Source: Elmis aenea
Lineage: Eukaryota; Arthropoda; Insecta; Coleoptera; Elmidae
DNA length: 64,000 nt
Assembly: GCA_947652605.1 (NCBI GenBank)
Contig: OX393577.1
Location: 59,420,108-59,484,107, forward strand
Reading direction: 5' to 3'
A program made the translations under genes and the position numbers. Below the pieces are notes generated by a model. The model was given only the letters and a program-made list of their open reading frames with translations, did no database searches and was not told the origin of the DNA. Positions 1 to 10,093 of the stretch are shown here, one piece after another (position 1 is the stretch's first letter; every line of letters begins with the position of its first letter).

Positions 1-41
1 CCGAGATATCCATGCAATCCCATCGAATTTGGACCACCCTG
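1..41. mobile_element. Right end of a family I TIR element, cut by the window edge
   Basis: These bases match the right terminus of the full family I copy at 47442-48490: the shared end reads GGACCACCCTG followed by TA, preceded by a CATCGAATTTGG block. The rest of the element lies outside the window. Family I is a palindromic, TA-flanked element without visible coding capacity. Confidence 0.7.
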
Positions 42-181
42 TACGGACGTTAATGCAGTAGCAAATTAGCTACACACCACCTTCGCTAATTAAAAATATA
101 AACAATAAAAAGCTGTACTTGCACCAACTTAAGCATGTGCCAGCACCAAAGGTAGAACAAGAAGATCCAACAGCTAACTGA

Positions 182-688
182 AAGCACGTTTGGAATAATT
201 TAAAAAGTAATGTTTTAACACAGCACCAAAAATGCCTATGGGTAAGAATTGCAAACAACATATTGCCTACTGGAGAGAGGCTACATAGAACGGGCAGGGC
301 GGAAGATTCTACATGTAAAACTTGTAAAAACTTACACGACCGGATACACCTAATTTCCAAGTGCAAATTTGAGCCAGTATGGAACAATCTAAGATACTAT
401 GTGGAGGAAATTACTAAAAAACCTTTGAGAAATATCGATCCAGATTTGATTATAAAACCAACGTTTCGGTTCCAACCCAAGCACATAAACAACATCTCTA
501 TATGGTGCATTGGCCAAACATTGGAATTTATCGACAGCACCAAAGAAGTGTACACCCTAGAAGATTATATACTTTTTATAAAAAATAGGAGAGCAGCAAT
601 CCGCCAGATTTTGAAAGGTTGCGATCTAATTGTTTTAATAAATAATCCATCTTCTGGCGTACGAACCAGAGTTGACTTGGGAACGTAG
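182..688 (+). pseudogene. C-terminal end of a non-LTR retrotransposon ORF2 (R1/I-like), truncated
   Basis: An open frame of about 168 codons runs from just after a stop at 179-181 to the TAG at 686-688. No ATG start fits, because the frame simply enters from truncated upstream sequence. It reads WVRIANNILPTGERLHRTG, then a Cys/His cluster C-x2-C-x7-H-x4-C (CKTCKNLHDRIHLISKC), then about 100 residues. This arrangement of a 'PTxxRLHR' motif followed by a zinc-knuckle-like cluster is typical of the region after the RT and RNase H domains in R1- and I-type elements. The clade call is inference from the motif only. The RT itself is missing and the element is 5' truncated. The AT-rich stretch 689-1052 after it is probably its 3' UTR plus unique DNA; I see nothing coding there. 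Confidence 0.6.
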
Positions 689-1056
689 AAAAAAAAACAA
701 TAATGTGTTGCTTGTTTAATTTTTTTTTAATGTAAAATTTTGTACTAAATGTATGGTAACTTGATTGTACCTATGAATAATTTTCTTTCAAATTGAAGTT
801 GATCTCAATACTTTGCAGAGTTTTGTTATGATACATAATTAAAGCATTGTTAAAGTTTTATTTTTGGAGGTCTTGGTACTAACTAGCACGTTAAATTAAG
901 AAATAACTACTTTAAGAGGTTGTCGAATGTAACAGTGTTGTTAATATAGCATCTATATATCAAAATATTTCCAAAACGCAAACACTAAAGTAGTTAACAT
1001 ATTTGTGTAATTTTTTAAGTTTGTAATTAATTTTATATTGAGAATTATCTTGTATA

Positions 1057-1917
1057 CCGGGTGATTCAGTTTGACTGTCGCACCCTTATAACTTTTTAGT
1101 TATTGAAAATAACCCCAACAAACCTTATATTTTTGGAAACGGCGAGATATTCTCTATTAAATGATGTGCATTTGTTATCCCTACCATGACATGTCAAATC
1201 CGAGATAAGCAACTGTTTTTTTTTAAATTACATAGTATACATTTTTTGGTTGATTCGGTTTAATTCTGAATCCGACCATGTATTAACAAAGTATGCATCT
1301 ATTTAACATAAGAAAAAACGATCAGATCTTAAAAATTATACTATAACTATCAATGGAAATGTAATAAAAATTAATTTTTAATAAAAATAAAAACAAATAA
1401 TAAACGTTGACGTAAAAAATTATACTCTAAAAAAAAAAGCAGTTACACATAAGAGGACAACTGTGTTTGGAAGTCTAATTTTTTTATGTCGACGTTTATT
1501 ATTGGTTTTTATTTCTATTACAAATTAATTTTTAATGCATTTCCATTAATAGTTATAGTATAATATTTAAGATTTGATCGTTTTTTGTTATTTTAAATAG
1601 ACTGTTTGCTATAATTTGAATAAACTTTGAACCGATTTTTCTCGAAAATTTTCTTATGAATGCATACTTTTTTAATACATGGTCGGATTCAGAATTAAAT
1701 TCTCTATCCGAATCAACCAAAAAATGTATACTATTCAATTTAAAAAAAAAAAACAGTTGCCTATCTCGGATTTGACATCATCATCATCGTAGAGATAACA
1801 AATGCAAATGCATATAATAGAGAATTTGTCGCCGTTTCCAATAATATAAGGTTTGTTGGGGTTATTTTCAATAATTAAAAAGTTATAGGGGTGCGGCAGT
1901 CAAACTGAATCACCCGG
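1057..1917. mobile_element. Foldback element A, copy 1 (almost entirely palindromic)
   Basis: The 861-bp segment begins CCGGGTGATTCAGTTTGACT and ends with its inverse complement, flanked by TATA at 1053-1056 and 1918-1921. The two arms stay complementary for roughly 400 bp each (for example GGTTTGTTGGGGTTATTTTC near 1850 against its inverse near 1110), leaving a short centre near 1440. There is no coding capacity. A second, one-armed copy lies at 52642-53155. TA-type target duplication suggests Tc1/mariner-type mobilisation (inference). Confidence 0.85.
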
Positions 1918-1921
1918 TATA

Positions 1922-2177
1922 TTGCTAGAAATAGTTTTAATATATATTTGTTATGTGCCATTATTATCGTTACTGCTAAATATAAATTTGTCATGAATAA
2001 CACAATTGTTTACATTGTAAATATGTTTCGATAAGAATGTAACTTATTTGTAACTTGTATAAAATGTACCATTTTATTTATACAAAATTCTGTTAACAAT
2101 GAATACCTATTAGTACCAAAACAAAACAACTAGCTTAATTGTTTGTTACCGTTATTAGTTATAACTTAAAATGGACG
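1922..2177. other. AT-rich intergenic stretch
   Basis: Nothing coding or repeated is recognisable between elements A and B. It only separates the two insertions. Confidence 0.5.
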
Positions 2178-2181
2178 TTAA

Positions 2182-2733
2182 GACTGTTTTATACTATACT
2201 ATTTTTTCGTTTAAGAAAATCGTATACGATTTTTGATACATTTCGTTCAAGAATTTAGCATGGAAAATATGGACCTTTTACATTGTATTATATTTTGGTA
2301 CGAAAACCCCAATATATTTTGGTTACTTTTTAGTAACTTTTATCATATTTTGTTGGCACCTTGAGTAACCATGTCAAATGTTCAATTTGATCACAATAGA
2401 AAGCGAATCCTTTTCAAATTTAACGTATATTTAACGCTTGTCCCATTCTACATATTTATTCCTACAAAATAAATTGTGAGGGATTAACGGTAATAAGTAG
2501 TATTTAACATCGTTTGATTGTTTCAGTTAACCTAACCCACAAATGACATGCGGTCAGATACAGTAATAGTAGAATACGCATGCGCGCATGTTAAAATTGG
2601 ACGCATATAGGGACGGTAATACCTAATTTCGTACGAATTTTTCGTTCAAGATTTTTAATTTCTGATTGACACTGTACTAGAAAATCGTGTACGATTTTCT
2701 TAAACGAAAAAATTGTGTAGTATAAAACAGACT
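2182..2733. mobile_element. TTAA-flanked TIR element B, copy 1
   Basis: TTAA occurs at 2178-2181 and 2734-2737. The ends are inverted repeats built on GACTGTTTTATACTATACTA followed by TTTCGTTTAAGAAAATCG and its inverse at 2690-2733. There is no ORF. A second copy (21482-23550) lies in the opposite orientation and carries another element inside. TTAA duplication is known for piggyBac-type elements, but the termini do not begin CCC as piggyBac usually does, so the superfamily is left open. Confidence 0.8.
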
Positions 2734-2737
2734 TTAA

Positions 2738-3359
2738 AGTATTCACTGTTTTTTTTTTATTACCGACAATATATTTACGATTTATTTATATGAAAACATG
2801 GTTAATAATTGCCTGTAACAGAAAAAAAATGTTATTGTGGCATATTTAGAGGTGAAAGTTATTTTCAGTGGTCAATATGAGAATTTCGCTTCTAACAAGC
2901 ACGTACAAACAGTTTTGTTTACTATCGATAAGGCATTAAAAAAAGGAAGTGCACATTATAGCTTTCTCCACAAAAGTTTTTTCATAGCAGAGGTCAATTT
3001 GTGCACATTTGCGGAAGGTACTAATTTGCTTTGTACATTCACATTTTTTATATTCCATTGCAGCTTTCAAATAGTATTAATAGATTTTTATTCAGTGCAA
3101 GTTCTAAAGAACGATAGAGAGTCCGATTAAAGTTTACATTGCTTATAATAATTAAAAGTTGATCTACATGATGTTCCAGTAATAATTCCATTATATCTGG
3201 TGGGTCGTTTTCATATAATGCTACTAGATTTTACGAATAATCATTTTCTATGAAACTCTATTTTCATTTTTTAGTACCCTTTATTTTTAAGCACAATATA
3301 GAAGTTCTTGAAATGCCCTGCAGATTCCGACTTTATCGTTGTTTTCTTATTTTTATATA
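2738..3359. other. Intergenic stretch without a recognisable gene
   Basis: A 97-codon open frame at 2837-3130 starts with TTG, has no recognisable motif and has the same composition as its surroundings. I do not believe it is a gene. Confidence 0.5.
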
Positions 3360-3930
3360 TTTATAATGTTTATCACTACAACAAATTACAAAACCTTCTT
3401 AACTTGTACCATGTGAGTTTTAGAAGATTTTACACCTTGTTTTGTTTTTGTTTTCACAGCCTACTATAATTTTGTTTAAAAAAAAACACTAAAAAACCTT
3501 CGTAACTTGCGTATAATTGAAAATAAATACATCAATGCTTATATATTTGGAGTGACAAAAAAATAAGGAATTTATATAAGTCATAGCCAACTATAGGTTC
3601 TATTTAAAAAAATACAATTTTATATCACAACTCGTATTTCGCAATCTTTTTTGAAAAATTGTCTACGCCACTGCATTCTTATCAAAAAAGTGCCTGTAGA
3701 ACGTCAAAATTATTTTTGTTTATCTTCATAAACAAGTGAAATATAGTCATAAAACGAATAGTCGTAAAATCGAGTTATCGGCGATAACTCCAAAACAAAA
3801 GACGTTAACCAATTTTAGTTTTCACCATTAACTTTTTCTCGAAAAAAGAGATCGAGGATGCGCGGTCCATTTTTTGATACCTCCTAGTTACCGAGATTCC
3901 CTATTAAAACATCGAAATTTGCCCACCCTG
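3360..3930. mobile_element. Family I element, right half
   Basis: It shares the internal blocks 'ACCTTCGTAACTTGCGTA' and 'TTTTCACAGCCTACT' with the other family I copies and ends CCCACCCTG at 3930, followed by TACAGTGTAC. The left TIR is missing. The last 150 bp are strongly diverged. Confidence 0.6.
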
Positions 3931-4717
3931 TACAGTGTACACAATTAATCGATTGTTCCAAAAAATGCCAAAGTATAGGATAACACTTAACATTGAAATT
4001 GTTGCAAAAACTGTTCTAATTCTCCCGCGACAACAATCTTTATTTAACTAAAACCGTTATCCAAGTAAATAAATTGTTTACACGGATTTCTTCGACACAT
4101 TTCCCGTACAAAAGAAATATCCACTTTCTTATTCATTACATTGTTATTTACATTGTTTAATTATTATTATCAGCAGAAAATATAACGTTCACAGATGCAA
4201 ACACTATTTTGCAAACGATATTGTTACAAATATTCCGCAAACTAGATACAATTAATAAAGTGCATGCAGTACTACTCTGACCTAAACTTTCGCGTGCACT
4301 ATAACCTACAAAAATGTCAACTATAAAATCGAAAATCTTTCTCTTATAATAATTACTCTATTATGAGTTCTGTGCAAGCAAAGCACGTCGAAGTAATTTG
4401 TAGTTTTGTTAAAATTCATCAATTATTAGAAATGCACCTTCTAAGGTGCTGGAAAGTTGGGATTAAATTACTAAATATAACCAATATAGAAACTCAACTC
4501 CTGTCTATTGAATCTAAAAAGAATCTTATAATCAAAACACGCGAACATCTACGTGTCAATTAATTTTCTCCGATATAACCTAGGCAACAGTAATTTTGAT
4601 AACTCGATTTATAATCAAACAGATAATATTACCAAATGTAATTAATATGTCATTATAGAGATTTCGTAAACTATGTTCAGCCAGTATATAAAATTATTTA
4701 ATAAATATAGGACATGG
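3931..4717. other. Intergenic stretch, no gene seen
   Basis: AT-rich sequence. A 66-codon open frame at 4363-4563 has no recognisable features. The stretch ends where the hAT element begins. Confidence 0.5.
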
Positions 4718-5018
4718 CTACGGTGGCCATACGTCCTTTATTATAAAAAGGCTGTCTCTTATTTCAAAGCGATGTCTTTTAGATTTTTTTTACTCAATTT
4801 TGTCCTTTATTTTAAAAAAATGTGCGACAATAAATTGATTGGCGTTTATTGTGCCGGCCACATAAGGATCAAGTTTATTAGTATTGGTATCATACGCCAT
4901 CCTGTCCAGTTAATATTGGAGTTACAACAGTAAAAGTTCATTCATACTTTAGTAACTATTCAACACGAGTCGAAAATTTTAAGGGAGTTTGTGATGAAAT
5001 ATGTTCAATATCAAAGAC

Positions 5019-5285
5019 AAAAGGTCACGTGTTTTTTCCGCTCGCGCGGAGACTGCTATAGGAGGGGTTGACCCCCTCTCTAGTCGTTAGAGGTACAAAG
5101 ATAATGGGTAGGAATGAGGATAGTCAAGGATGGGTAAGGATAGGTGGAAGTACTGCCACAGCACTTGCCTTAACCATAGAGGAAACCACCTGAAACCTCT
5201 ACAATGACAGTCGGCCCTGGGAATCGAACCCTGGACCTCCCGATTACAAGTTAGGTTGTTTTACCAACCAGCCACCAAGCTCGGT
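5019..5285 (-). mobile_element. tRNA-derived SINE with perfect 11-bp target duplication
   Basis: Read on the minus strand, the head (5283 down to about 5210) looks like a tRNA. It has an A-box-like TGGCTGGTTGG (5264-5274), an anticodon-like arm, and a canonical pol III B box GGTTCGATTCC (5220-5230). An unrelated body follows and an A-rich tail lies near 5031-5036. The direct repeat ATATCAAAGAC flanks it (5008-5018 and 5286-5296). The sister hAT copy has the uninterrupted site near 57255-57267. The A box is poor, so this is a retroposed element and not a functional tRNA gene. Confidence 0.88.
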
Positions 5286-5319
5286 ATATCAAAGACTACT
5301 AGGGTACAGGAAAGCTAAG

Positions 5320-5637
5320 TTGACTATTACTGTAGGGATTTTAAAATTGTTTGTGCCTGTCAAAATATACTTTTTAGAGCAGGAGAAATGTCCTACGAAT
5401 TTCAAAACCGTTTTAAATGATCCCTTAACTGAAGGATGGTTATTTTTTGCCCATTCAACTTTTTACAAACACATTCAGAAAATTGTATCTCAAATTGTTT
5501 CAATGTGCGAAACTTTCGTTACTGTAAAGAATTCGAACTTCAACTGTCTGAACGTAAAATTCAAAAGTTCTTACTCATGTTTGAGAAAAAAATATTTCAG
5601 AATTGAGAAAAGATTACTATCAGAATACATCATTTAA
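5320..5637 (+). pseudogene. hAT transposase fragment (central region)
   Basis: A 105-codon open frame contains EKCPTNFKTVLNDPLTEGWL followed by FFAHSTFYKHIQK. The same reading is present in the sister copy at 57323-57514. This block resembles the region before the C-terminal dimerisation domain in hAT transposases of the ZMYM/SCAN-domain-like type (recalled family pattern, not searched). The frame is not preceded by the zinc finger or DDE portions, so this is a remnant of a broken transposase. Further downstream the same element gives QEMV-like text after 7230 and the C-terminus at 7590-7721. Confidence 0.6.
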
Positions 5638-6403
5638 AGAATTTGTGCAATCATTTTTTTTTTTAACTTGTGATTACCTATTAAAATCAGTGGGATAATA
5701 CTTCACAAGAAATCAAGGCTAACTGGGGGGTGCAGTGGGTGCAATGCACCCGAGCCCCCGATTAAGGGGCTCCCAAAATGGCATGTATTAAAATGATTTT
5801 GTAAATTTTGTGCCACTGTAAAGAAAATATTTATCGGTTGTAATGTAATAAAACCTTTCAAACTTAAAATAAAAAACTAACGAAAAGTAATAGTTGTATA
5901 AAACAGTGAATACAGAAACAGTTCAAATTGTACAGGACATTATTTTTCATTTTGTAATAAACAAAAAGAATTACTGCATTTTAAATGTTGAATAAAATAC
6001 ATTATTTTACTTTCTAAAAAATCTTTTTTGCTGACAAATAATCTTTTACTACTGTGAATGTACCTTTTGTACTGAAGATATTTTGCTTTGCATTTTCTTT
6101 TTTTACTGTGCATGCTTTTTTTTAACCTAGTATTTTGATATTTTTTACTATCTCAATAAATCCCATCCATTTCTCAAATAGACGAACGATTTAAATCAGT
6201 TCTTAAATTTTGGAAAATCATAAAATGTTATTTTTTTTGTTAAAGTAACTTGCTCGCCTGAAGTATTAGAAAAATATGTAAATAAATTATATGAAAAACA
6301 TTTTGGTGGTTCTAAATGAAAAAGAATTTACCAACGAAGTTTTTTAATATAAAATATAATAGAATAAAAATTTCCATTTAATTTACCCAAAACAATATTT
6401 ATT

Positions 6404-6619
6404 ATGAAATTTTTCCCAACGTTTACATTGCACACATTTAACACTTCTTTCTGGTCATTGCGACAAGTGCAGAACGCTCGTCTAGTAAACAAAAATTATT
6501 TAAAATATAGGTACATCAGTTATACAATGTCTCAAAAGAGATTTAATTCTTTAGCAATATTATCCATCGAAAATACAAAAATTGAAATGGCAAACTTTGA
6601 AGATTTAATTGAAAAATGA
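6404..6619 (+). pseudogene. hAT transposase C-terminal (dimerisation region) remnant
   Basis: The 71-codon frame ends with MSQKRFNSLAILSIENTKIE followed by MANFEDLIEK. The pattern 'S(M)xQxRLxxLAxLSIE' is the well-known hAT C-terminal dimerisation signature, and a trailing 'I/F-DDLI' is common. The preceding 40 residues are only partly recognisable and may be frameshifted. It lies inside the 5714-7230 element, supporting the hAT assignment. The element is interrupted about 150 bp downstream by a palindrome E arm. Confidence 0.65.
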
Positions 6620-6768
6620 GCTGTTCAATGCCCAACTCTAAAACTGATAAAAGTCTCACAGAATAAAAAAATATTTCAATTATTGTGTGTTTGTTCTTTG
6701 TTGTGTTATTTTTGTTTATAAACTTATTATGCGCTGCAGTAAATACCAACCCAAACTATTGGATATTA

Positions 6769-7100
6769 CAGGGACGCGCAAAAGTATAGAAACAGACAAA
6801 TATCTAGAACACTATTGCAGATATAACAATGAAACTTTGTATCTAAGCCTTATGATATTTTTCGGATTCGATGAAAATATTAAGGTTGCAATACGACTTC
6901 CGGTTCTACCGGAAATGGACTCAAACTTTGAAATTTTTAATAGAACACCCTGTATATTTTTACATTTTTGGATACCTCTTAATATTTACTTTAAAAAATG
7001 TATGAGGTTATGTGAGTCTAAAGACAACCGTTTTCGTAAAATTTACATTTTTGTGAAAATTTTGATCGATACAGTTATTACAATTTTATACTCTGATTTA
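6769..7100. mobile_element. Single arm of palindromic family E
   Basis: It begins TA followed by CAGGGACGCGCAAAAGTA and continues in register with the left arm of element E (19754 onward), including ACTTCCGGTT, CACCCTGTATA and the 'CGTTTTCGTAAAATTTACAT' block. The opposite arm is absent. Confidence 0.7.
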
Positions 7101-7589
7101 GGTATCTATATATTTAATTATACAAATTTAATTAATTTAATGTAAAAATTTTCTGAATGAAATTTTTATAGAGGGCCCCAAAAAAGTTTTTGCACCCGGA
7201 CCCCGACATATACATAGATAACCGGTTCTGCAAGAGATGGTTGAAATTGACCAGATCCTTTTTAATGAAATCCCGTTTGGACCAAAGTTTTAACAAATCG
7301 ATTTTTCGTTTCCAATAAAATAAAATTATAAGTAAATAAAGTAATCTTTTTGATGAAATTTATTGTATCAAAAACTATGTAACTAAAGACAATTTGCAGG
7401 AATGGCAGCAAAGTTTAATAAACCGTTGAGCAAAAATAGGTTGCATATTTCAACTTTTCTTAGGAATTTTAGTACATTTTTAAAAGCTATTGCTAATTGT
7501 TGGGGATATTTTATGTTTGCTGGGTTCAAACGCCCCTAGTAAGAGCTTATTTTCTACCATAAATAAAATTTGTAGCAATGAAAAAAAAA

Positions 7590-7721
7590 TTGAGAGTCGA
7601 AACACTAAAAGCTTGCATTAACACCTATTGTAATTATAGTATGAATTGTGTAGAATTCTATGATTACAAAAACATGAAAATGACCTGTAAAAACATACAT
7701 TTCTCCCAAAAATGCCATTGA
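7590..7721 (+). pseudogene. hAT transposase extreme C-terminus
   Basis: A 43-codon frame reads LRVETLKACI, then NCVEFYDY, then KNIHFSQKC before TGA. In hAT transposases the dimerisation helix 'RLxVETLxALI' is often followed by 'C.EFY..I...LL..I.SS.KY', which this matches. Upstream, in another frame, text resembling 'AFAERIFSTIN' is broken by stops near 7540-7590. The diverged equivalent in the sister copy lies near 58010-58130. Confidence 0.6.
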
Positions 7722-8270
7722 ATTTTAAATAAAAATGTTAATTATTATTAAACCTATTTATGAATTAAAGTGTTTATTATATTAGTGTTGTGTATGAATA
7801 AAATTATATTTTATTTTTGTTACTGACGTACCAAATGCTTTTAAATTAAATTTTTATGTTAGTCCTTTAGTCCTTAAGACCACTGATAAAATGTGAATTT
7901 TGTCGTTTTTTTTCTAACCGAGGCATCCAACGTGGTTTGCTATAGGTTTCCGCCCGTAGGCCCTATTTGTTCTTTATTTTCTCTAATAAAGTATGGTCAC
8001 CGTAGGCATAGCTGATGAAAACAATGGCACATTACAATTTAAGGATCCCACTACAAATCAATTTGTTAAAAGCGCATCTTAGTTGATCGGAAGCAAGTCC
8101 GGAAATGCAATGCCACCATTCGAAACCTAATTACTATTAAAATAAAGTCAAGTTCAAACTGATAATTATGTAGTAACAGCAGGCTGCGGCCTCAGGCTTT
8201 TATAACTGTATTCAATACCAAGTGCAGGTACCGTAGTCGTAACTAGGCTACTATACAATATACCTTTACA

Positions 8271-10093
8271 CAGTGGCGCACCAAACATTTTTAAAATTCC
8301 TAACTCTACTCTTTCTCAACACTAAAGTGATACGCAAAAATATTTCAAATTCAAACTTTTTCTTAATCAAATACGTATCAATTACAAGCTAAGCTATTAT
8401 AGTGGTTGTTTATTTCAAAAATTAGCAATCTAGAGGTACAAATATTAATATTATATTTATTTTATTTGTAAACCTGCTGTTATTAAATTAAATTTTTTGA
8501 AAAGTTGAAAAAATTGAGTTTTTGAGTTATGGTTTATAACGGTTTTTAAAATGAACTAAGCGCTTTTATTTTAGAAAGTTTAGTTTCAGCTTTTCATGAA
8601 CAAGCGCTTTCCTTTATTACAAGAGATCTGTGTATGGATTAACAAATGTTTATTATTTTTTATCGCGTAAATGCATCTTCGTATACAGCAGCTTGAACTC
8701 TACAGTTTTTAAGCGAAAAAACGATAAAAATAGTAAATACTTACTTATACCACACCAATTTTCCGGCACCTCCATTAGTTCGGACGAAATTACGAAGAAA
8801 TTTGACATTCCCGCGGCTACTACACTGGTTTACTGAACACTGAGCAGCCACATAATATGACGCCTATTTACATTATATTTGTTGCTAATGTAAGATTCCT
8901 AACTTATTAGGCTTAAATTTAACGTCTGTAATGGCTTCACGGTTGGTCCGGCAACATGGTTAATCCGGTAAGGTTTTGAAAGCAAGATTGCTGGAAAATC
9001 GGTGCTGTACCTGTACCATATTCGCCTGACTTGGCAGTGTGTGACTTCTGTTTTTTTTTGCGAGGTGGAACGTTGTGGTCTGAGAAGGCAATTGATACTA
9101 GCTACATGATTATTTTGCACGTATTCTTAAAGTAAAATAATTAGTAGCTTTGAACATATTTAAAATAAAATCTTTAAACTTTTTAACCCTGTTCTTTATT
9201 CTCTATAAATTCAACTTTACTCTCATATGTAAATAGTGTTCTCCGAGTTTCTAATTATTATGTTCCTTCATTTTACTATTTTATTTTATTTAAAAAAAAG
9301 TTACCTGTTAAATAACAATCTTTTTTACACAAATCTGCAACTGATGAAGAGGCGAAAGTTTCGAAATCGTCTCGAAACTGGCATTGCATTTCAACATAAG
9401 ATCCTTCGAAAAACAATAAGTGATATGCAAGCAAAGTTATTTACAATAACTAGTAAACCAATCACTTAAATCAGTGTTTCTCAACAAATTTGTATTTGCA
9501 CTTCTCTAGTGGCGAAAATAATGTCAATGTTAATATCAATTGTAAAATTTACGATTTTTTAAAGCTTAAACTCATAATTAATTAATATTGCGTTAATATT
9601 CTAATCAAATAATTTAATTTTAATGTAGCATTTTATATAAAAGCCTAAGAATGGTACAAAAAGTTATATTAAATATATTTCATATGCAGGTTATAATTTT
9701 ATTTATGTCATTGTCAGTATGGTGGTGTCGCTAAGGAAATGAAATGATTAATTAATACTTCATACCTAATAATTGTCATTTGGTTCGTTTACATTAACGT
9801 TCGTTCTATAATATAATTTTCATTTCGTAGAAAAAACAGCGTTTACGACTCCAGATGAGATTTTCTCACTCGCCGCTTTGCGGCTCATGAACAAATCTCA
9901 CCTCACGAAAAAAACTGGACTTTCAGCTGTTGTTGTAAAATGTACTATATTCGAGTTAACCTAATTTATCTAAGAACTTTGAAGACTTTATCCGCTACCT
10001 AACAATCACCTACAAAAAAAAATGAAAATTTAAAACAAGTTACTGCTTTGCAGTCCATTTTTCATGACTGATACCCCTTTTGCGGCGCCACTG
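8271..10093. mobile_element. Possible hAT-like element bounded by CAGTGGCGC inverted ends
   Basis: CAGTGGCGCACC at 8271 and GGCGCCACTG ending at 10093 form an inverted pair typical of hAT tips. The flanking 8-mers (CCTTTACA / TTTAAACA) match only in part, so the two ends may not belong to one insertion. The interior contains a mariner transposase scrap (9016-9090) and otherwise AT-rich sequence with no intact gene. Confidence 0.4.
9016..9090 (+). pseudogene. mariner-type transposase scrap (third catalytic Asp motif)
   Basis: The frame starting at 9016 reads PYSPDLAVCDFCFF followed by LRGGTLWSEKAI. In mariner/Tc1 transposases 'YSPDLxPxDxxLF' contains the third catalytic acidic residue. Only this segment is recognisable. 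Sequence on either side (8920-9120) is out of frame or stopped, so it is a dead fragment. Confidence 0.55.

Larger units (their letters stand above)
5714..7230 (+). mobile_element. Second hAT-type element inserted in the first, 8-bp duplication
   Basis: It begins CAAGGCTAACTGGGGGG and ends ATAACCGGTTCTG. The 8-bp flanks CAAGAAAT (5706-5713) and CAAGAGAT (7231-7238) differ at one base. Subterminal GC-rich runs (GAGCCCCC... / ...GGGCCCC) resemble the element at 48616-49468. The sister copy of the host element reads straight through (CAAGAAATGGTTGAAA near 57683). It holds a hAT C-terminal reading at 6404-6619 and one arm of palindrome family E at about 6769-7100. Confidence 0.8.
4718..8005 (+). 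mobile_element. Decayed hAT transposon, copy 1, with two later insertions
   Basis: The left end CTACGGTGGCCATACG (4718) and the right end TATGGTCACCGTAG (8005) are inverted repeats. The flanks 4712-4719 and 8006-8013 (ACATGGCT / GCATAGCT) match 6 of 8, consistent with an old 8-bp hAT duplication, but the exact boundary is uncertain by one or two bases. The interior encodes hAT transposase pieces at 5320-5637, about 7240-7340 and 7590-7721. It is interrupted by a SINE (5019-5285) and by a second hAT-type element (5714-7230). A sister copy at about 55566-58410 lacks both insertions and shows the empty sites. Confidence 0.75.

Noticed and set aside
263..688. A stand-alone 141-residue protein starting at 263
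   Set aside because: The start would be TTG, and the same frame runs upstream into recognisable LINE sequence; it is a truncated ORF2 tail.
2837..3130. 97-codon frame as a small gene
   Set aside because: TTG start, AT-rich background composition, no motif or neighbouring gene structure.
5210..5283. A tRNA gene on the minus strand
   Set aside because: Only the B box is canonical; it is the head of a SINE with a target duplication, a long body and an A-rich tail.
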